From positions 3,860 through 26,315 of IMG/VR virus record IMGVR_UViG_3300030390_000115: a DNA stretch of 22,456 nucleotides; one strand, written 5' to 3'. The stretch comes from a virus. Positions 1 to 7,570 of the stretch are shown here, piece after piece; position 1 is the first letter of the stretch, and every line of letters starts with the position of its first letter. The translations under genes and the position numbers were made by a program. The notes under the pieces were generated by a model that saw only the letters and a list, made by a program, of their open reading frames with translations, was not told the origin of the DNA and ran no database searches.

Positions 1-357
1 CCTGCTGAGTCAGTAATTGTTGCTGCTGGTGCGGAAATTATGAAGTCTTTTACTGCAAGTTGTACTTGTAATATTGACTTTGGTGGTGGAGATGACATCA
101 TTGACGGTGCTGCACTTGATGCTGCCGCTGGTACATACCTTGCAAAAGGTAGTAACGGTGAAGCTAACATTGTAAACACTGGTGCTGCATCTACTTTTGC
201 TGCAGAATCACTTGCATGTGTTGGTGCTGCAGATACCATTGATGTAACAATCGCTGGTGCTGCCGCTGCAACTGGACGCTTACGTGTCTATGCAGTAGTT
301 GCAGATGTTTCTGCCGCAATGACAGAAGCTGCAGTCGCACAACGTGACTTGCTGTAA
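1..357 (+). CDS. Small structural (head-associated?) phage protein, 5' end outside window
   Basis: The reading frame is open from base 1 and ends at TAA 355-357, giving 118 visible residues. An internal ATG at 40 is unlikely to be the true start, because the upstream codons continue in the same Ala/Val-rich style and no Shine-Dalgarno sequence lies in front of it. The protein is rich in Ala, Gly, Thr and Asp with alternating hydrophobics, as expected of a beta-structured virion protein, and ends in a short helical tail (AAVAQRDLL). It has no signal peptide or membrane segment. It lies just before the connector genes, where tailed phages usually carry the capsid gene and small head or decoration proteins, so a head-associated role is inferred from position only. 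I do not recognise a named family. Confidence 0.6.
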   Translation, partial: PAESVIVAAGAEIMKSFTASCTCNIDFGGGDDIIDGAALDAAAGTYLAKGSNGEANIVNTGAASTFAAESLACVGAADTIDVTIAGAAAATGRLRVYAVVADVSAAMTEAAVAQRDLL

Positions 358-375
358 CATACGGTACTAATCTTT

Positions 376-398
376 GGGGCTGGCATTGCGCTGGCCCC
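376..398 (+). other. Intergenic stem-loop (possible attenuator or processing site)
   Basis: The 65-base gap between the first gene and the 309-aa gene holds a 9-bp stem (GGGGCTGGC pairing with GCTGGCCCC, two G-U wobbles) with loop ATTGC. No U-run follows, so it is not a canonical rho-independent terminator. Behind a presumed head gene it could lower read-through into the tail genes or protect the 3' end of an upstream mRNA. The structure is read directly from the bases; the role is inferred. Confidence 0.45.
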
Positions 399-422
399 AT
401 TGCTACACTCTAAGGAAACTTA

Positions 423-1352
423 ATGGCTCTTACATTTCTTACATTAGCAAACGATGTTATTACTCGTATGAATGAAGTATCACTTACTTCTGCTACATTT
501 GCAGATGCTAGGGGCGTACAGATACAATGTAAAAATGCAGTTAATGAAGCAATAAGACATATTAATCAAAAAGAATTTGGTTATCCATTTAACCATGCAA
601 GTAATAGTTCTACACTAGTTCCCGGTACTTCAAGATATACAGTTCCTACTAGCACTAAACATATTGACTACAATACAGCTAGAATAAAAAAAGATGCCGA
701 TCTTAATACATCAGGTGGTAACCTTGCAAAATTAGATTATAATGAATACATAAACAAAGAGTTTGCAAATCAAGAAGATGAAGTAGAGGCAACTACATTA
801 AATGGTTCTTTAACTGATAGTGCAACTACAATTACTGTAGTAAGTACATCGGGCTTTGATACTTCTGGTACTCTCTTTATACTTGGTGAACAAATATTAT
901 ATACAGGAGTTACGTCTACTACATTTACAGGATGTACTAGAGCTTCTAATAGCACTACAGCCGCTGCACATGCGTCAGGTGTACAGGTAGCATCCTTTAC
1001 AAACGGTGGTGTACCTCAGTTTATTGTACGTACACTAGATAATAACTACCTACTGTATCCACTTCCTGATAAACAATACACATTGGCATTTGATTACTTT
1101 ACATTTCCAAATGATTTAACTGCACATGATGACACTACAACTATACCTGAAAGATTTTTACCTGTAATTGTAGATGGTGCTACGGCATTTGTATATCAGT
1201 ATCGTGGTGAAATGCAACAGTATCAATTAAACTTTGAAAGGTTTGAGGACGGTATTAAAAATATACAGAGCTTACTTATTAACAAATATGAATATGTTAG
1301 GTCAACAGTTATAAATAGACCTAGTAAATACAATGTTGGAATTACTTTTTAA
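423..1352 (+). CDS. Head-tail connector / tail tubular protein A-like
   Basis: A 309-residue protein, preceded by AAGGA six bases before ATG. Residues 1-120 and 192-309 look like the two halves of the podovirus adaptor family that sits under the portal (T7 gp11/P22 gp4-type role): a helical start with a conserved-looking NEAIRHINQKEFGYPF segment, then a C-terminal part containing LLYPLPD and FDYFTFP and helices with ERFLPVIVDGATAFVYQYRG. Between them, residues about 122-191 form a beta-rich insertion (TITVVSTSGF, ILGEQILYTGV, TFTGCTRA) that also occurs in the next protein. That insertion explains why the protein is longer than typical adaptors of about 200 residues. Its stop overlaps the next start (TAATG), implying translational coupling. 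The family call rests on remembered patterns and gene order. Confidence 0.6.
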   Translation: MALTFLTLANDVITRMNEVSLTSATFADARGVQIQCKNAVNEAIRHINQKEFGYPFNHASNSSTLVPGTSRYTVPTSTKHIDYNTARIKKDADLNTSGGNLAKLDYNEYINKEFANQEDEVEATTLNGSLTDSATTITVVSTSGFDTSGTLFILGEQILYTGVTSTTFTGCTRASNSTTAAAHASGVQVASFTNGGVPQFIVRTLDNNYLLYPLPDKQYTLAFDYFTFPNDLTAHDDTTTIPERFLPVIVDGATAFVYQYRGEMQQYQLNFERFEDGIKNIQSLLINKYEYVRSTVINRPSKYNVGITF

Positions 1353-3097
1353 TGCCCGATATTTCTCAGGTACAACCAGCCGCATTTAACTGTGAAGGTG
1401 GACTAGTATTAAACCGTTCTAGTTTTTTAATGAAACCGGGTGAGGCTTTAGTATTAGAAAACTTTGAGCCTGACGTTGAGGGTGGCTACAGAAGAATGAA
1501 TGGCTATCGTAAATTTGTCAATCAGATAGTACCACAAACATCTGCATCTTCTGAAAAAATAATAGGCGTTGCAAACTTTACAAATAAAGTAATAGCTTGC
1601 AGAGGTGAAAAAATATTTAGTGCTGCATCTACTGAGTTAGCTGTAGCTATTACTGCAAATGAAACTATGTCAGGTTCTGGTGTAATTAAAGTTGACTCTG
1701 TGCTTGGGTTTGCCTCTAGTGGTACAATACAAATTGATAGTGAAATATTTACATATACAGGAGTTAGTCTTACTGTATCGCCTAATCAATTTACTGGTGT
1801 AACTAGAGCAACTTCTAGTACAGGTGCAGCACTTCATCTTGGTAATATAACGGTTTCTAGTACTTGGACAGAAATAGATACAGGAAGAACTAACGCAGCT
1901 AAGTATAGAATAGAACGATTTAATTATAACGGTACAGATAAAATTATATTTGTAGATGAGGTAAATGCCCCTGTAATATTTGATAGTTCTTTTAATGCAA
2001 CAGATGTTACTACAACTTCAGTTGTAGGTTCTAAATTTGTAGCGTCATTTAAAGATCATATGTTTTATGCAGGTAAGTCTACTACACCACAAGAAGTAGT
2101 ATTTAGTGTACCTTTTGATGAAGACAACTTTGGCAGTGGTGCAGGAAGTATTAAAGTAGACGATACTATTACAGGACTTAAAGTATTTCGAGATAGTTTA
2201 TTTATATTTTGTGAGAATAGAATATTTAAATTGACAGGAGTTAGTGAGTCTACCTTTGTAATGACACCAGTTACAAGAAACATTGGTTGTATTAACGGAG
2301 ATACAATACAAGAATTTGCAGGTGACTTAGTATTCCTTGGACCTGATGGACTACGTACTGTAGCTGCGACTGCAAAGATTGGCGATACTGCACTTGGTAC
2401 AATAAGTAAAAACGTACAGTCTATATTTGATGCAAACATTATTGACTCAGCGTCATTTCAAAGTGTAGTAATAGCCGACAAGACACAGTACAGAATATTT
2501 TTTACTAAAGATGGTCAAGCAGAAAGTATTACAAGAGGTCTTACTTGTGTTATGAAAGAAGACGGTTATGAATTTTCTGAAATAAGAGGAATAAAACCTA
2601 CAGCTACAGATACACGTGTAGATGCAGGAGATGTTATAGTATTACATGGTGATTCAAGTGGGTTTATACAACGACAAGAAAAAGGAAATACTTTTGATGG
2701 TACTCCCATACTAGGTAAGTACAGAAGTTCTGACTTATCTTTTGGTGACACTGGCATTAGAAAACACATGCAGCGAGTTATTATTAACTATAAGCCTGAG
2801 TCAGCTATTGCCGCTGAACTACTAGTACGATACGACAATGAAAACTCTGACTCAACTAGACCTAATCCGTATACACTAGACTCATCTGAAGTAGCTGCAC
2901 AGTTTGGTACTGCCGTATTTAGTACAGTAGGTGGTGCGGTAAGGTTTGTTTTTGGTGGACCATCACAGCCACTTATTAGACAGCCAGTAGAAGGATCAGG
3001 TTTTTCTGTTGTACTTAGGATAAATGACAATGGGGAATCTGCCCCGTATTCACTTAAAGGTTTTCAGTTAGAATATCAATTAGGAGCAAGACGTTAA
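1352..3097 (+). CDS. Tail nozzle / stabilisation protein (gp12/gp10-like role)
   Basis: A 581-residue protein with no membrane segment, rich in beta-strand patterns throughout. The N-terminal signature GGLVLNRSSFLMKPGEA followed by LENFEPDVEGGYRRMNGY is one I associate with marine phage tail-tube or stabilisation proteins. Residues about 101-170 carry the same inserted module as the preceding connector (VIKVDSVLGFASSGTIQI, then EIFTYTGV and FTGVTRATSS). Later repeated blade-like stretches (KVFRDSLFIFCENRIFKLTG, FAGDLVFLGPDGLRTV) suggest a beta-propeller, as in P22 gp10 or T7 gp12. The start overlaps the upstream stop (TAATG) with only a weak Shine-Dalgarno sequence, so expression is probably coupled. 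Position directly after the adaptor fits a tail tube or nozzle that closes the head. The exact family is uncertain. Confidence 0.55.
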   Translation: MPDISQVQPAAFNCEGGLVLNRSSFLMKPGEALVLENFEPDVEGGYRRMNGYRKFVNQIVPQTSASSEKIIGVANFTNKVIACRGEKIFSAASTELAVAITANETMSGSGVIKVDSVLGFASSGTIQIDSEIFTYTGVSLTVSPNQFTGVTRATSSTGAALHLGNITVSSTWTEIDTGRTNAAKYRIERFNYNGTDKIIFVDEVNAPVIFDSSFNATDVTTTSVVGSKFVASFKDHMFYAGKSTTPQEVVFSVPFDEDNFGSGAGSIKVDDTITGLKVFRDSLFIFCENRIFKLTGVSESTFVMTPVTRNIGCINGDTIQEFAGDLVFLGPDGLRTVAATAKIGDTALGTISKNVQSIFDANIIDSASFQSVVIADKTQYRIFFTKDGQAESITRGLTCVMKEDGYEFSEIRGIKPTATDTRVDAGDVIVLHGDSSGFIQRQEKGNTFDGTPILGKYRSSDLSFGDTGIRKHMQRVIINYKPESAIAAELLVRYDNENSDSTRPNPYTLDSSEVAAQFGTAVFSTVGGAVRFVFGGPSQPLIRQPVEGSGFSVVLRINDNGESAPYSLKGFQLEYQLGARR

Positions 3098-5542
3098 ATG
3101 GGTGCTACATACACAAGACAATCAACCTTTACAGATGGAGATGTTATTACATCTGCTTTGTTTAACGATGAGTACGATCAGTTATTAGCTGCATTTGCTT
3201 CTAGTACAGGACACACACACGATGGGACTGCCGCTGAAGGTGGTCCAATAAGTAAACTATTAGCTGACACTATTACAATAGGTACAGGTGCAGGTGATAT
3301 ATCTCTTGTGTTTGATGGGGCAGATAGTGACGGTACGTTAAAGTGGATGGAAGATGAAGACTACTTTGAGTTTTCTGATGATATACTTATTGCTACTACT
3401 GAGAAGTTACAGTTTCGTGATACTGCTATATACATTAACTCATCTGCTGATGGTCAACTTGATCTCGTAGCTGATACAGAAATACAAATTGCAGCTACTA
3501 CGATTGACATGAATGGTGCAGTAGATATATCTGGCAACCTTGATATAGGTGGTAATCTTGCAGTTACAGGTACTACTACATTTAATGGTGGTACACTCAC
3601 ACTTGGATCAGACGCAAGTGACAATGTTGTGTTTGGTTCAGATGTAAACTCTAGCATTATTCCTAATACAGATTCTACATTTGACCTTGGTTCGTCAACT
3701 CAAGAGTGGCGTGATTTATTTATAGATGGTACAGCACACATAGATACTCTTGATGTAGATGAAAATGCTACAGTAGCAGGTACGCTAGGTGTTACAGGAG
3801 TATTAACTACTACAGCTACACAGGTAGCAACTGGTGGAATTACAAGTGGTTCAAATATTGTTTCTGACACAGATAGCACTGACGATCTTGGTACAACAAG
3901 TGTTCGCTGGGCTAACTTGTTTGTTGATGGTATTACCGCAACTGATCAAATAACAGCTACTGGATTTACTGGTACACTAGACGGTATTCTTGGGTCTGGT
4001 GCCGCCGCCGCTGCAACTGTAACATCTCTTAATACAAGTGGTGTTGTTAACTTAAACCTTACTACCGACTCAACTAGCTCAACTTCAGGTGCTTTAATTG
4101 TTGATGGTGGTGTTGGTATAGCTAAGAAGTTATTTGTTGGTACAGACCTAGACGTTAATGGTACAACCAACCTAGACGTAGTAGACATAGACGGTGCTGT
4201 TAACATGGCAACGACTGCATTAGTTACAGGTGTTTTAACTACAACTGCAGCTACTGTCTTTAACGGAGGGTTTGCATCTAATGCTGATTCTACAATGGGT
4301 ACAGATAAAAAGTTAATTTTCCGTGATTCTGCAATACACATTAGTTCAACTGCTGATGGTGATATGAGCATTGCTGCCGATGATGAAATAGACTTAACTT
4401 CAACATTGATTGATATTAACGGCAATGTAGAAATTAGTGGTACTACTACGCAGACAGGTGTAATTACAGCTAACGCTGGTGTAGTCGTAGATGAGATGAC
4501 CCTTGATGCTGATACACTCACAGCTACTGATGACTTTATACTAGACGTAGCAGGTGATGTAGAAATTAATGCAGATGGTGGTACTATTACCTTTAAGGAT
4601 GCTAGTAGTTCACTAGGTACAATTACTTCTAGTGGTTACTCAGGTACTGCTGCAGTTGCTACTACTGTTACAATAACTGATAATGAAAACACTAATGAGA
4701 ATAATGCAATCATCTTTGCTGCAGGGGCAGATCAAGATGGTGGTAATATTGGTTTAGAGTCTGATGGAACTTTAACTTATAATCCTAGTACAGGAACTTT
4801 AAGTGCAACTAATATTTCTGTAACTGGTACACTTAGTACTGTAGACTCAGTTACAATGAGTGCTAACAATGCTGTTGTATTTGAAGGTGCTACTGCTGAT
4901 GCTCACGAAACTACACTTACAGTTGTAGACCCTACAGCAGATAGAACAATTACTTTACCTAACCAATCTGGTACTGTGCCTGTACTAGCAGTAGCAAGTA
5001 ACACTGCAGTCACAAGTACACCAGAAGAACTAAACGTATTAGATGGCATTACTGCAGTTGTAGGTGAACTAAACGCACTAGACATTGGTAGCACTGCTGT
5101 TGGTACTGCTGTAGCATCTAAGGCTGTTATACTAGACTCAAATAAAGACTACACAGGTATTCGTAACCTTACTATAACTGGTGAGTTAGATGCAGCCACT
5201 TTAGATATTAGTGGTGCTATTGATGTTGCAGGTACTGCTAACTTAGATGTGGTAGATATTGATGGCGCAGTGGATATGGCGTCTACATTACAAGTAGATG
5301 GCGTAGCTACCTTTACAGCTATTCCAATAGCTAATGCAGGTATATCTGTAAAGAATGGAGCTACCTCTGCTGGATTTGTATCATTCTTTGAAGACTCAGA
5401 TAACGGAAGCAACTCAGTAAAACTAATAGGACCAGCATCTACTGCAGATGTAACCTTGACTTTACCTGCAGTTACAGGTACAATAGCAACTGTTGCAGCA
5501 GCAATAGACGAAGCCACAGCCCTTGCCATTGCGCTTGGTTGA
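3098..5542 (+). CDS. Large repeat-rich tail fibre / appendage protein
   Basis: An 814-residue, very Thr/Asp/Gly/Val-rich protein. Residues 1-60 form a head of the type FTDGDVITSALFNDEYDQLL then GHTHDG, common at the start of marine phage fibre genes and probably the virion attachment part. The rest is a beta-structured shaft of recurring modules: a segment of FRD(T/S)AI type at residues 104-148 and again at 406-450; units resembling DSTFDLGSSTQEWRDLFIDG at about 184-211 and 255-280; VTGVLTTTA units; and PEELNVLDGI/GELNALDIG units near the C-terminus. The end (TLTLPAVTGTIATVAAA) is a widespread fibre terminus. ATG directly follows the previous stop (TAAATG), with AGGAG upstream. It probably forms a trimeric fibre contacting the host surface; the receptor is unknown. 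Confidence 0.7.
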   Translation: MGATYTRQSTFTDGDVITSALFNDEYDQLLAAFASSTGHTHDGTAAEGGPISKLLADTITIGTGAGDISLVFDGADSDGTLKWMEDEDYFEFSDDILIATTEKLQFRDTAIYINSSADGQLDLVADTEIQIAATTIDMNGAVDISGNLDIGGNLAVTGTTTFNGGTLTLGSDASDNVVFGSDVNSSIIPNTDSTFDLGSSTQEWRDLFIDGTAHIDTLDVDENATVAGTLGVTGVLTTTATQVATGGITSGSNIVSDTDSTDDLGTTSVRWANLFVDGITATDQITATGFTGTLDGILGSGAAAAATVTSLNTSGVVNLNLTTDSTSSTSGALIVDGGVGIAKKLFVGTDLDVNGTTNLDVVDIDGAVNMATTALVTGVLTTTAATVFNGGFASNADSTMGTDKKLIFRDSAIHISSTADGDMSIAADDEIDLTSTLIDINGNVEISGTTTQTGVITANAGVVVDEMTLDADTLTATDDFILDVAGDVEINADGGTITFKDASSSLGTITSSGYSGTAAVATTVTITDNENTNENNAIIFAAGADQDGGNIGLESDGTLTYNPSTGTLSATNISVTGTLSTVDSVTMSANNAVVFEGATADAHETTLTVVDPTADRTITLPNQSGTVPVLAVASNTAVTSTPEELNVLDGITAVVGELNALDIGSTAVGTAVASKAVILDSNKDYTGIRNLTITGELDAATLDISGAIDVAGTANLDVVDIDGAVDMASTLQVDGVATFTAIPIANAGISVKNGATSAGFVSFFEDSDNGSNSVKLIGPASTADVTLTLPAVTGTIATVAAAIDEATALAIALG
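3407..4447 (+). repeat. Internal duplicated fibre module in the 814-aa gene
   Basis: Residues 104-148 (bases 3407-3541) and 406-450 (bases 4313-4447) are two copies of one 45-residue module. Both begin L-x-FRD(T/S)AI-x-I, continue with (S/T)ADG and end in a DI-x-G-x-V-(D/E)-ISG pattern. The copies have diverged at many third positions, so the duplication is not recent. They bracket other repeat units and show that the shaft grew by module duplication. Confidence 0.7.
5456..5484 (+). promoter_or_regulatory. Possible sigma70 promoter inside the end of the fibre gene (weak)
   Basis: TTGACT (5456-5461), a 17-base spacer and TACAAT (5479-5484) match the sigma70 hexamers at five of six positions each and would start transcripts near 5491, ahead of the 118-aa gene at 5557. 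However, the same bases encode the common fibre-end peptide LTLPAVTGTIAT, so the match may be chance. Confidence 0.22.
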
Positions 5543-5556
5543 TATAGGAGAAAACA

Positions 5557-5913
5557 ATGGCTAATACATTTAAAACAATTACAAGAGATGTAGCACCAAA
5601 TGCTGCAGGTACACCTGAAGTATTATACACTGTGCAAAGTAGTACTAGGATTGTTATCTTAGGACTAACACTGGCTAACGTACACACAGCACAAGTTACT
5701 GCTTCTGTTACTTTAGTGAGTACAGTTACACAGACATCTCAGACACAAAACACTACAGCGCACTTAATTAAAGATGCAGCTATACCAGTGGGTTCTACGC
5801 TGGCTGTTCTTGACGGTAAAATCGTAGCTAATGCAGGTGACGTTATTAAGGTTGACTGTTCAGTTGCAGACAAAGTTTCGGTGATAATGAGCTATATGGA
5901 GATTGACAGCTAA
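5557..5913 (+). CDS. Small virion structural protein, fibre-associated
   Basis: A 118-residue protein with a good ribosome site (AGGAG, six bases before ATG). The sequence alternates hydrophobic and polar residues and is Thr/Val-rich (ILGLTLANVH, TASVTLVSTV, GDVIKVDCSV), indicating a single compact beta-sandwich. It has no signal peptide or membrane segment. Small proteins of this kind (starting MANTFK and ending with a predicted strand such as SVIMSYMEI) recur among marine phage fibre genes, but I know no assigned function. It sits between two fibre genes and its stop overlaps the next start (TAATG), so it is probably made together with the 427-aa fibre and could be a fibre cap, adaptor or decoration protein. 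The placement is inference. Confidence 0.6.
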   Translation: MANTFKTITRDVAPNAAGTPEVLYTVQSSTRIVILGLTLANVHTAQVTASVTLVSTVTQTSQTQNTTAHLIKDAAIPVGSTLAVLDGKIVANAGDVIKVDCSVADKVSVIMSYMEIDS

Positions 5914-5929
5914 TGGCAGGATATATAGG
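5910..5929 (+). repeat. Duplicated gene-start sequence, copy 1
   Basis: CTAATGGCAGG, followed after the next base by TAT-x-TAGG, spans the stop/start junction and first codons of the 427-aa fibre. The same sequence recurs at 8847-8866 at the start of the 699-aa fibre. It encodes the shared MAGY(I/L)G anchor and may be a point at which fibre genes recombine. Confidence 0.6.
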
Positions 5930-7196
5930 CACACAGGCTGTAAGTGTAAACACTACGTCAGCTACTATCTCTGATGATCTAGCAGTAGGTGATGATGCAA
6001 CTATTGCTGGTACTCTTGGTGTAACAGGCGTTTTGACCACCACGGCTGCAACTGTGTTTAACGGTGGGTTTGCTGCTAACGATGGTTCTACAATTACAAC
6101 TGCTGATAACAGTGTACAGCTTACACTTATTTCTACTGATGCTGATGCTGGTAGTGGGCCAATCATGAACTTCTATCGTAACTCTTCAAGTCCTGCTGAT
6201 GGAGACTCTATTGGAGTTTTTGAATTCATAGGAAGAAATGATAATAGTCAAGATGTAACAGCCATTCAAATAGAAACAAAAATGACGGATGTTTCTGATG
6301 GGGATGAAGATGCTTCTTTCTCAATGGGAATTAGAAGGGCAGGAGCTTTTATAGATGCCCTATCTTTTGACCCAACTGAAACAGTATTTAATGATACTGG
6401 TGCTAACGTAGACTTCCGTGTTGAAGGTGACACAGATCAACACGCCTTATTTGTTGAAGGTGAAACAGATAGAGTAAGTATTGGTTCTAATGACCCACCG
6501 ATGAAACTAACAGTGCGAAACGGTTCTGCTAATAGCGATATAGTTAAGTTTACAGGAGATGGCACAGGTGCTGGATTAACTATTTCAACAGCAGCAACCA
6601 CAAGAGCAGATGACACGGTTATCTTCAAAGCCTCTGACGCATTTGGTGAGCTTTCCTTTGTATCAGATAATACTGAAGTCCTTAGATTAAACAAAGATAA
6701 TCAAGCAACACTAACCAACGGCCTCACACTCACAGACGGAAACCTAGTAGTCGCAAACGGTCACGGCATTGATTTTGGTGCACAGACAGACGCTAATAGT
6801 GTATCAGGTACAACTGTTGGTGCTGAATTGCTAGATCACTATGAAGAAGGTACTTGGACTCCTGCACTTCTTGATGGTACTTCAGTTACTGTTAATGATG
6901 CTCATTACACAAGAATTGGTCGTGTAGTGCATATAGGAATGTCTATAGTTGGTGCAAGTAATAGCAGTTCTAATGCTATACTATTCACAGGATTACCTTT
7001 TGGTGTAATCAATGGAAATGACCAAGCGTTTGGACTAACAGTAGCTAACACTAGTGTGGGTACAGATAACATATACTTTGCTTTTCTTAGAAATACCTCC
7101 CAAATAGGCTGTGGAACAAACGCAAATACGGATATTGCAACCAGCGTTCTTTCAACAAAAAAACTTTGTATGTCAGGATATTATTTTGTTGCATAA
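5913..7196 (+). CDS. Tail fibre with C-terminal receptor-binding-type module
   Basis: A 427-residue protein that starts at the overlapping TAATG. Residues 1-10 (MAGYIGTQAV) form a short anchor also seen at the start of the 699-aa fibre. Residues about 20-65 repeat a shaft unit of the 814-aa fibre (GTLGVTGVLTTTAATVFNGG). Residues about 66-270 are a beta-rich shaft (VEGDTDQHALFVEGETDRVS, SDNTEVLRLNKDNQATLTNG). From about 285 the C-terminal module begins with VGAELLDHYEEGTWTPAL, a pattern common at the tips of marine phage fibres, and continues as a compact beta domain (HYTRIGRVVHIGMSIVG, ILFTGLPFGV) to the end. Bases about 6140-6760 use GGA/GGG glycine codons much more than the GGT-rich flanks, suggesting that the middle was acquired separately. 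Host-receptor binding is likely but the ligand is unknown. Confidence 0.65.
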   Translation: MAGYIGTQAVSVNTTSATISDDLAVGDDATIAGTLGVTGVLTTTAATVFNGGFAANDGSTITTADNSVQLTLISTDADAGSGPIMNFYRNSSSPADGDSIGVFEFIGRNDNSQDVTAIQIETKMTDVSDGDEDASFSMGIRRAGAFIDALSFDPTETVFNDTGANVDFRVEGDTDQHALFVEGETDRVSIGSNDPPMKLTVRNGSANSDIVKFTGDGTGAGLTISTAATTRADDTVIFKASDAFGELSFVSDNTEVLRLNKDNQATLTNGLTLTDGNLVVANGHGIDFGAQTDANSVSGTTVGAELLDHYEEGTWTPALLDGTSVTVNDAHYTRIGRVVHIGMSIVGASNSSSNAILFTGLPFGVINGNDQAFGLTVANTSVGTDNIYFAFLRNTSQIGCGTNANTDIATSVLSTKKLCMSGYYFVA

Positions 7197-7203
7197 CAAA
7201 TTA

Positions 7204-7223
7204 TCTGTAGTGGATTCTACAGA
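7204..7223 (+). other. Intergenic stem-loop before the 103-aa gene
   Basis: In the 56-base gap after the 427-aa fibre gene, TCTGTAG (7204-7210) and CTACAGA (7217-7223) form a perfect 7-bp stem with a 6-base loop. No U-tract follows, so it is not a classical terminator. It may be an RNA-processing or pausing element. The pairing is seen directly; the function is unknown. Confidence 0.35.
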
Positions 7224-7252
7224 CAGACAGTCCAAACCATAAGGAGATAAAC

Positions 7253-7564
7253 ATGGCAAGTGGCGATATAACTAAAGAAACAGAGTACGACAAGATAGAG
7301 GTTGTACAGTCTTGGAGCATACAAGTTCGCAAGGCTACTAAGATCATGGAAGAACAGGCAGACGGTTCTAAGACAGAACTTAGTCGTGCGTATCACAGAC
7401 ACGTTCTACAACCTTTTAACTCAGTCAAAGCTGACGATAATAGCTGGACACACACAGCCACAGACATCTCAGGTGAAGCTGCAAGTGTACAGGCTATAGC
7501 TACAGCCGCTTGGACTGACGATGTTAAAGCTGCGTATAAAGCAATGCGTGAAGCACAAGGATAA
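7253..7564 (+). CDS. Small hypothetical protein in fibre cassette
   Basis: A 103-residue soluble protein with an excellent ribosome site (AAGGAG, six bases before ATG). The N-terminal half looks like beta strands (KIEVVQSWSIQVRKATKIME) and the middle contains SRAYHRHVLQPF. The last 30 residues are predicted helical and Ala-rich (AIATAAWTDDVKAAYKAMRE). It has no membrane segment or signal. The strand-then-helix plan, with a helical tail rich in Trp/Ala/Lys, resembles that of the 131-aa protein at 10953, although the sequences do not align clearly. Its position between two fibre genes and its strong translation signal suggest a virion or fibre-assembly protein. I do not recognise a characterised family. 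Confidence 0.6.
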   Translation: MASGDITKETEYDKIEVVQSWSIQVRKATKIMEEQADGSKTELSRAYHRHVLQPFNSVKADDNSWTHTATDISGEAASVQAIATAAWTDDVKAAYKAMREAQG

Positions 7565-7570
7565 ACAAAC

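Noticed and set aside
3946-4521. 191-codon open frame on the minus strand within the fibre gene
   Set aside because: Its repetitive Val/Thr/Ser/Pro composition mirrors the repeats of the sense gene; no start signal or recognisable domain.
3098-5542. Tandem short repeats considered as a CRISPR-like or non-coding array
   Set aside because: Repeats are in frame, diverged at third positions and encode regular fibre modules; no spacer structure.
7302-7499. 65-codon plus-strand frame overlapping the 103-aa gene
   Set aside because: It is entirely contained in a gene with a much better ribosome site; no upstream Shine-Dalgarno sequence of its own.
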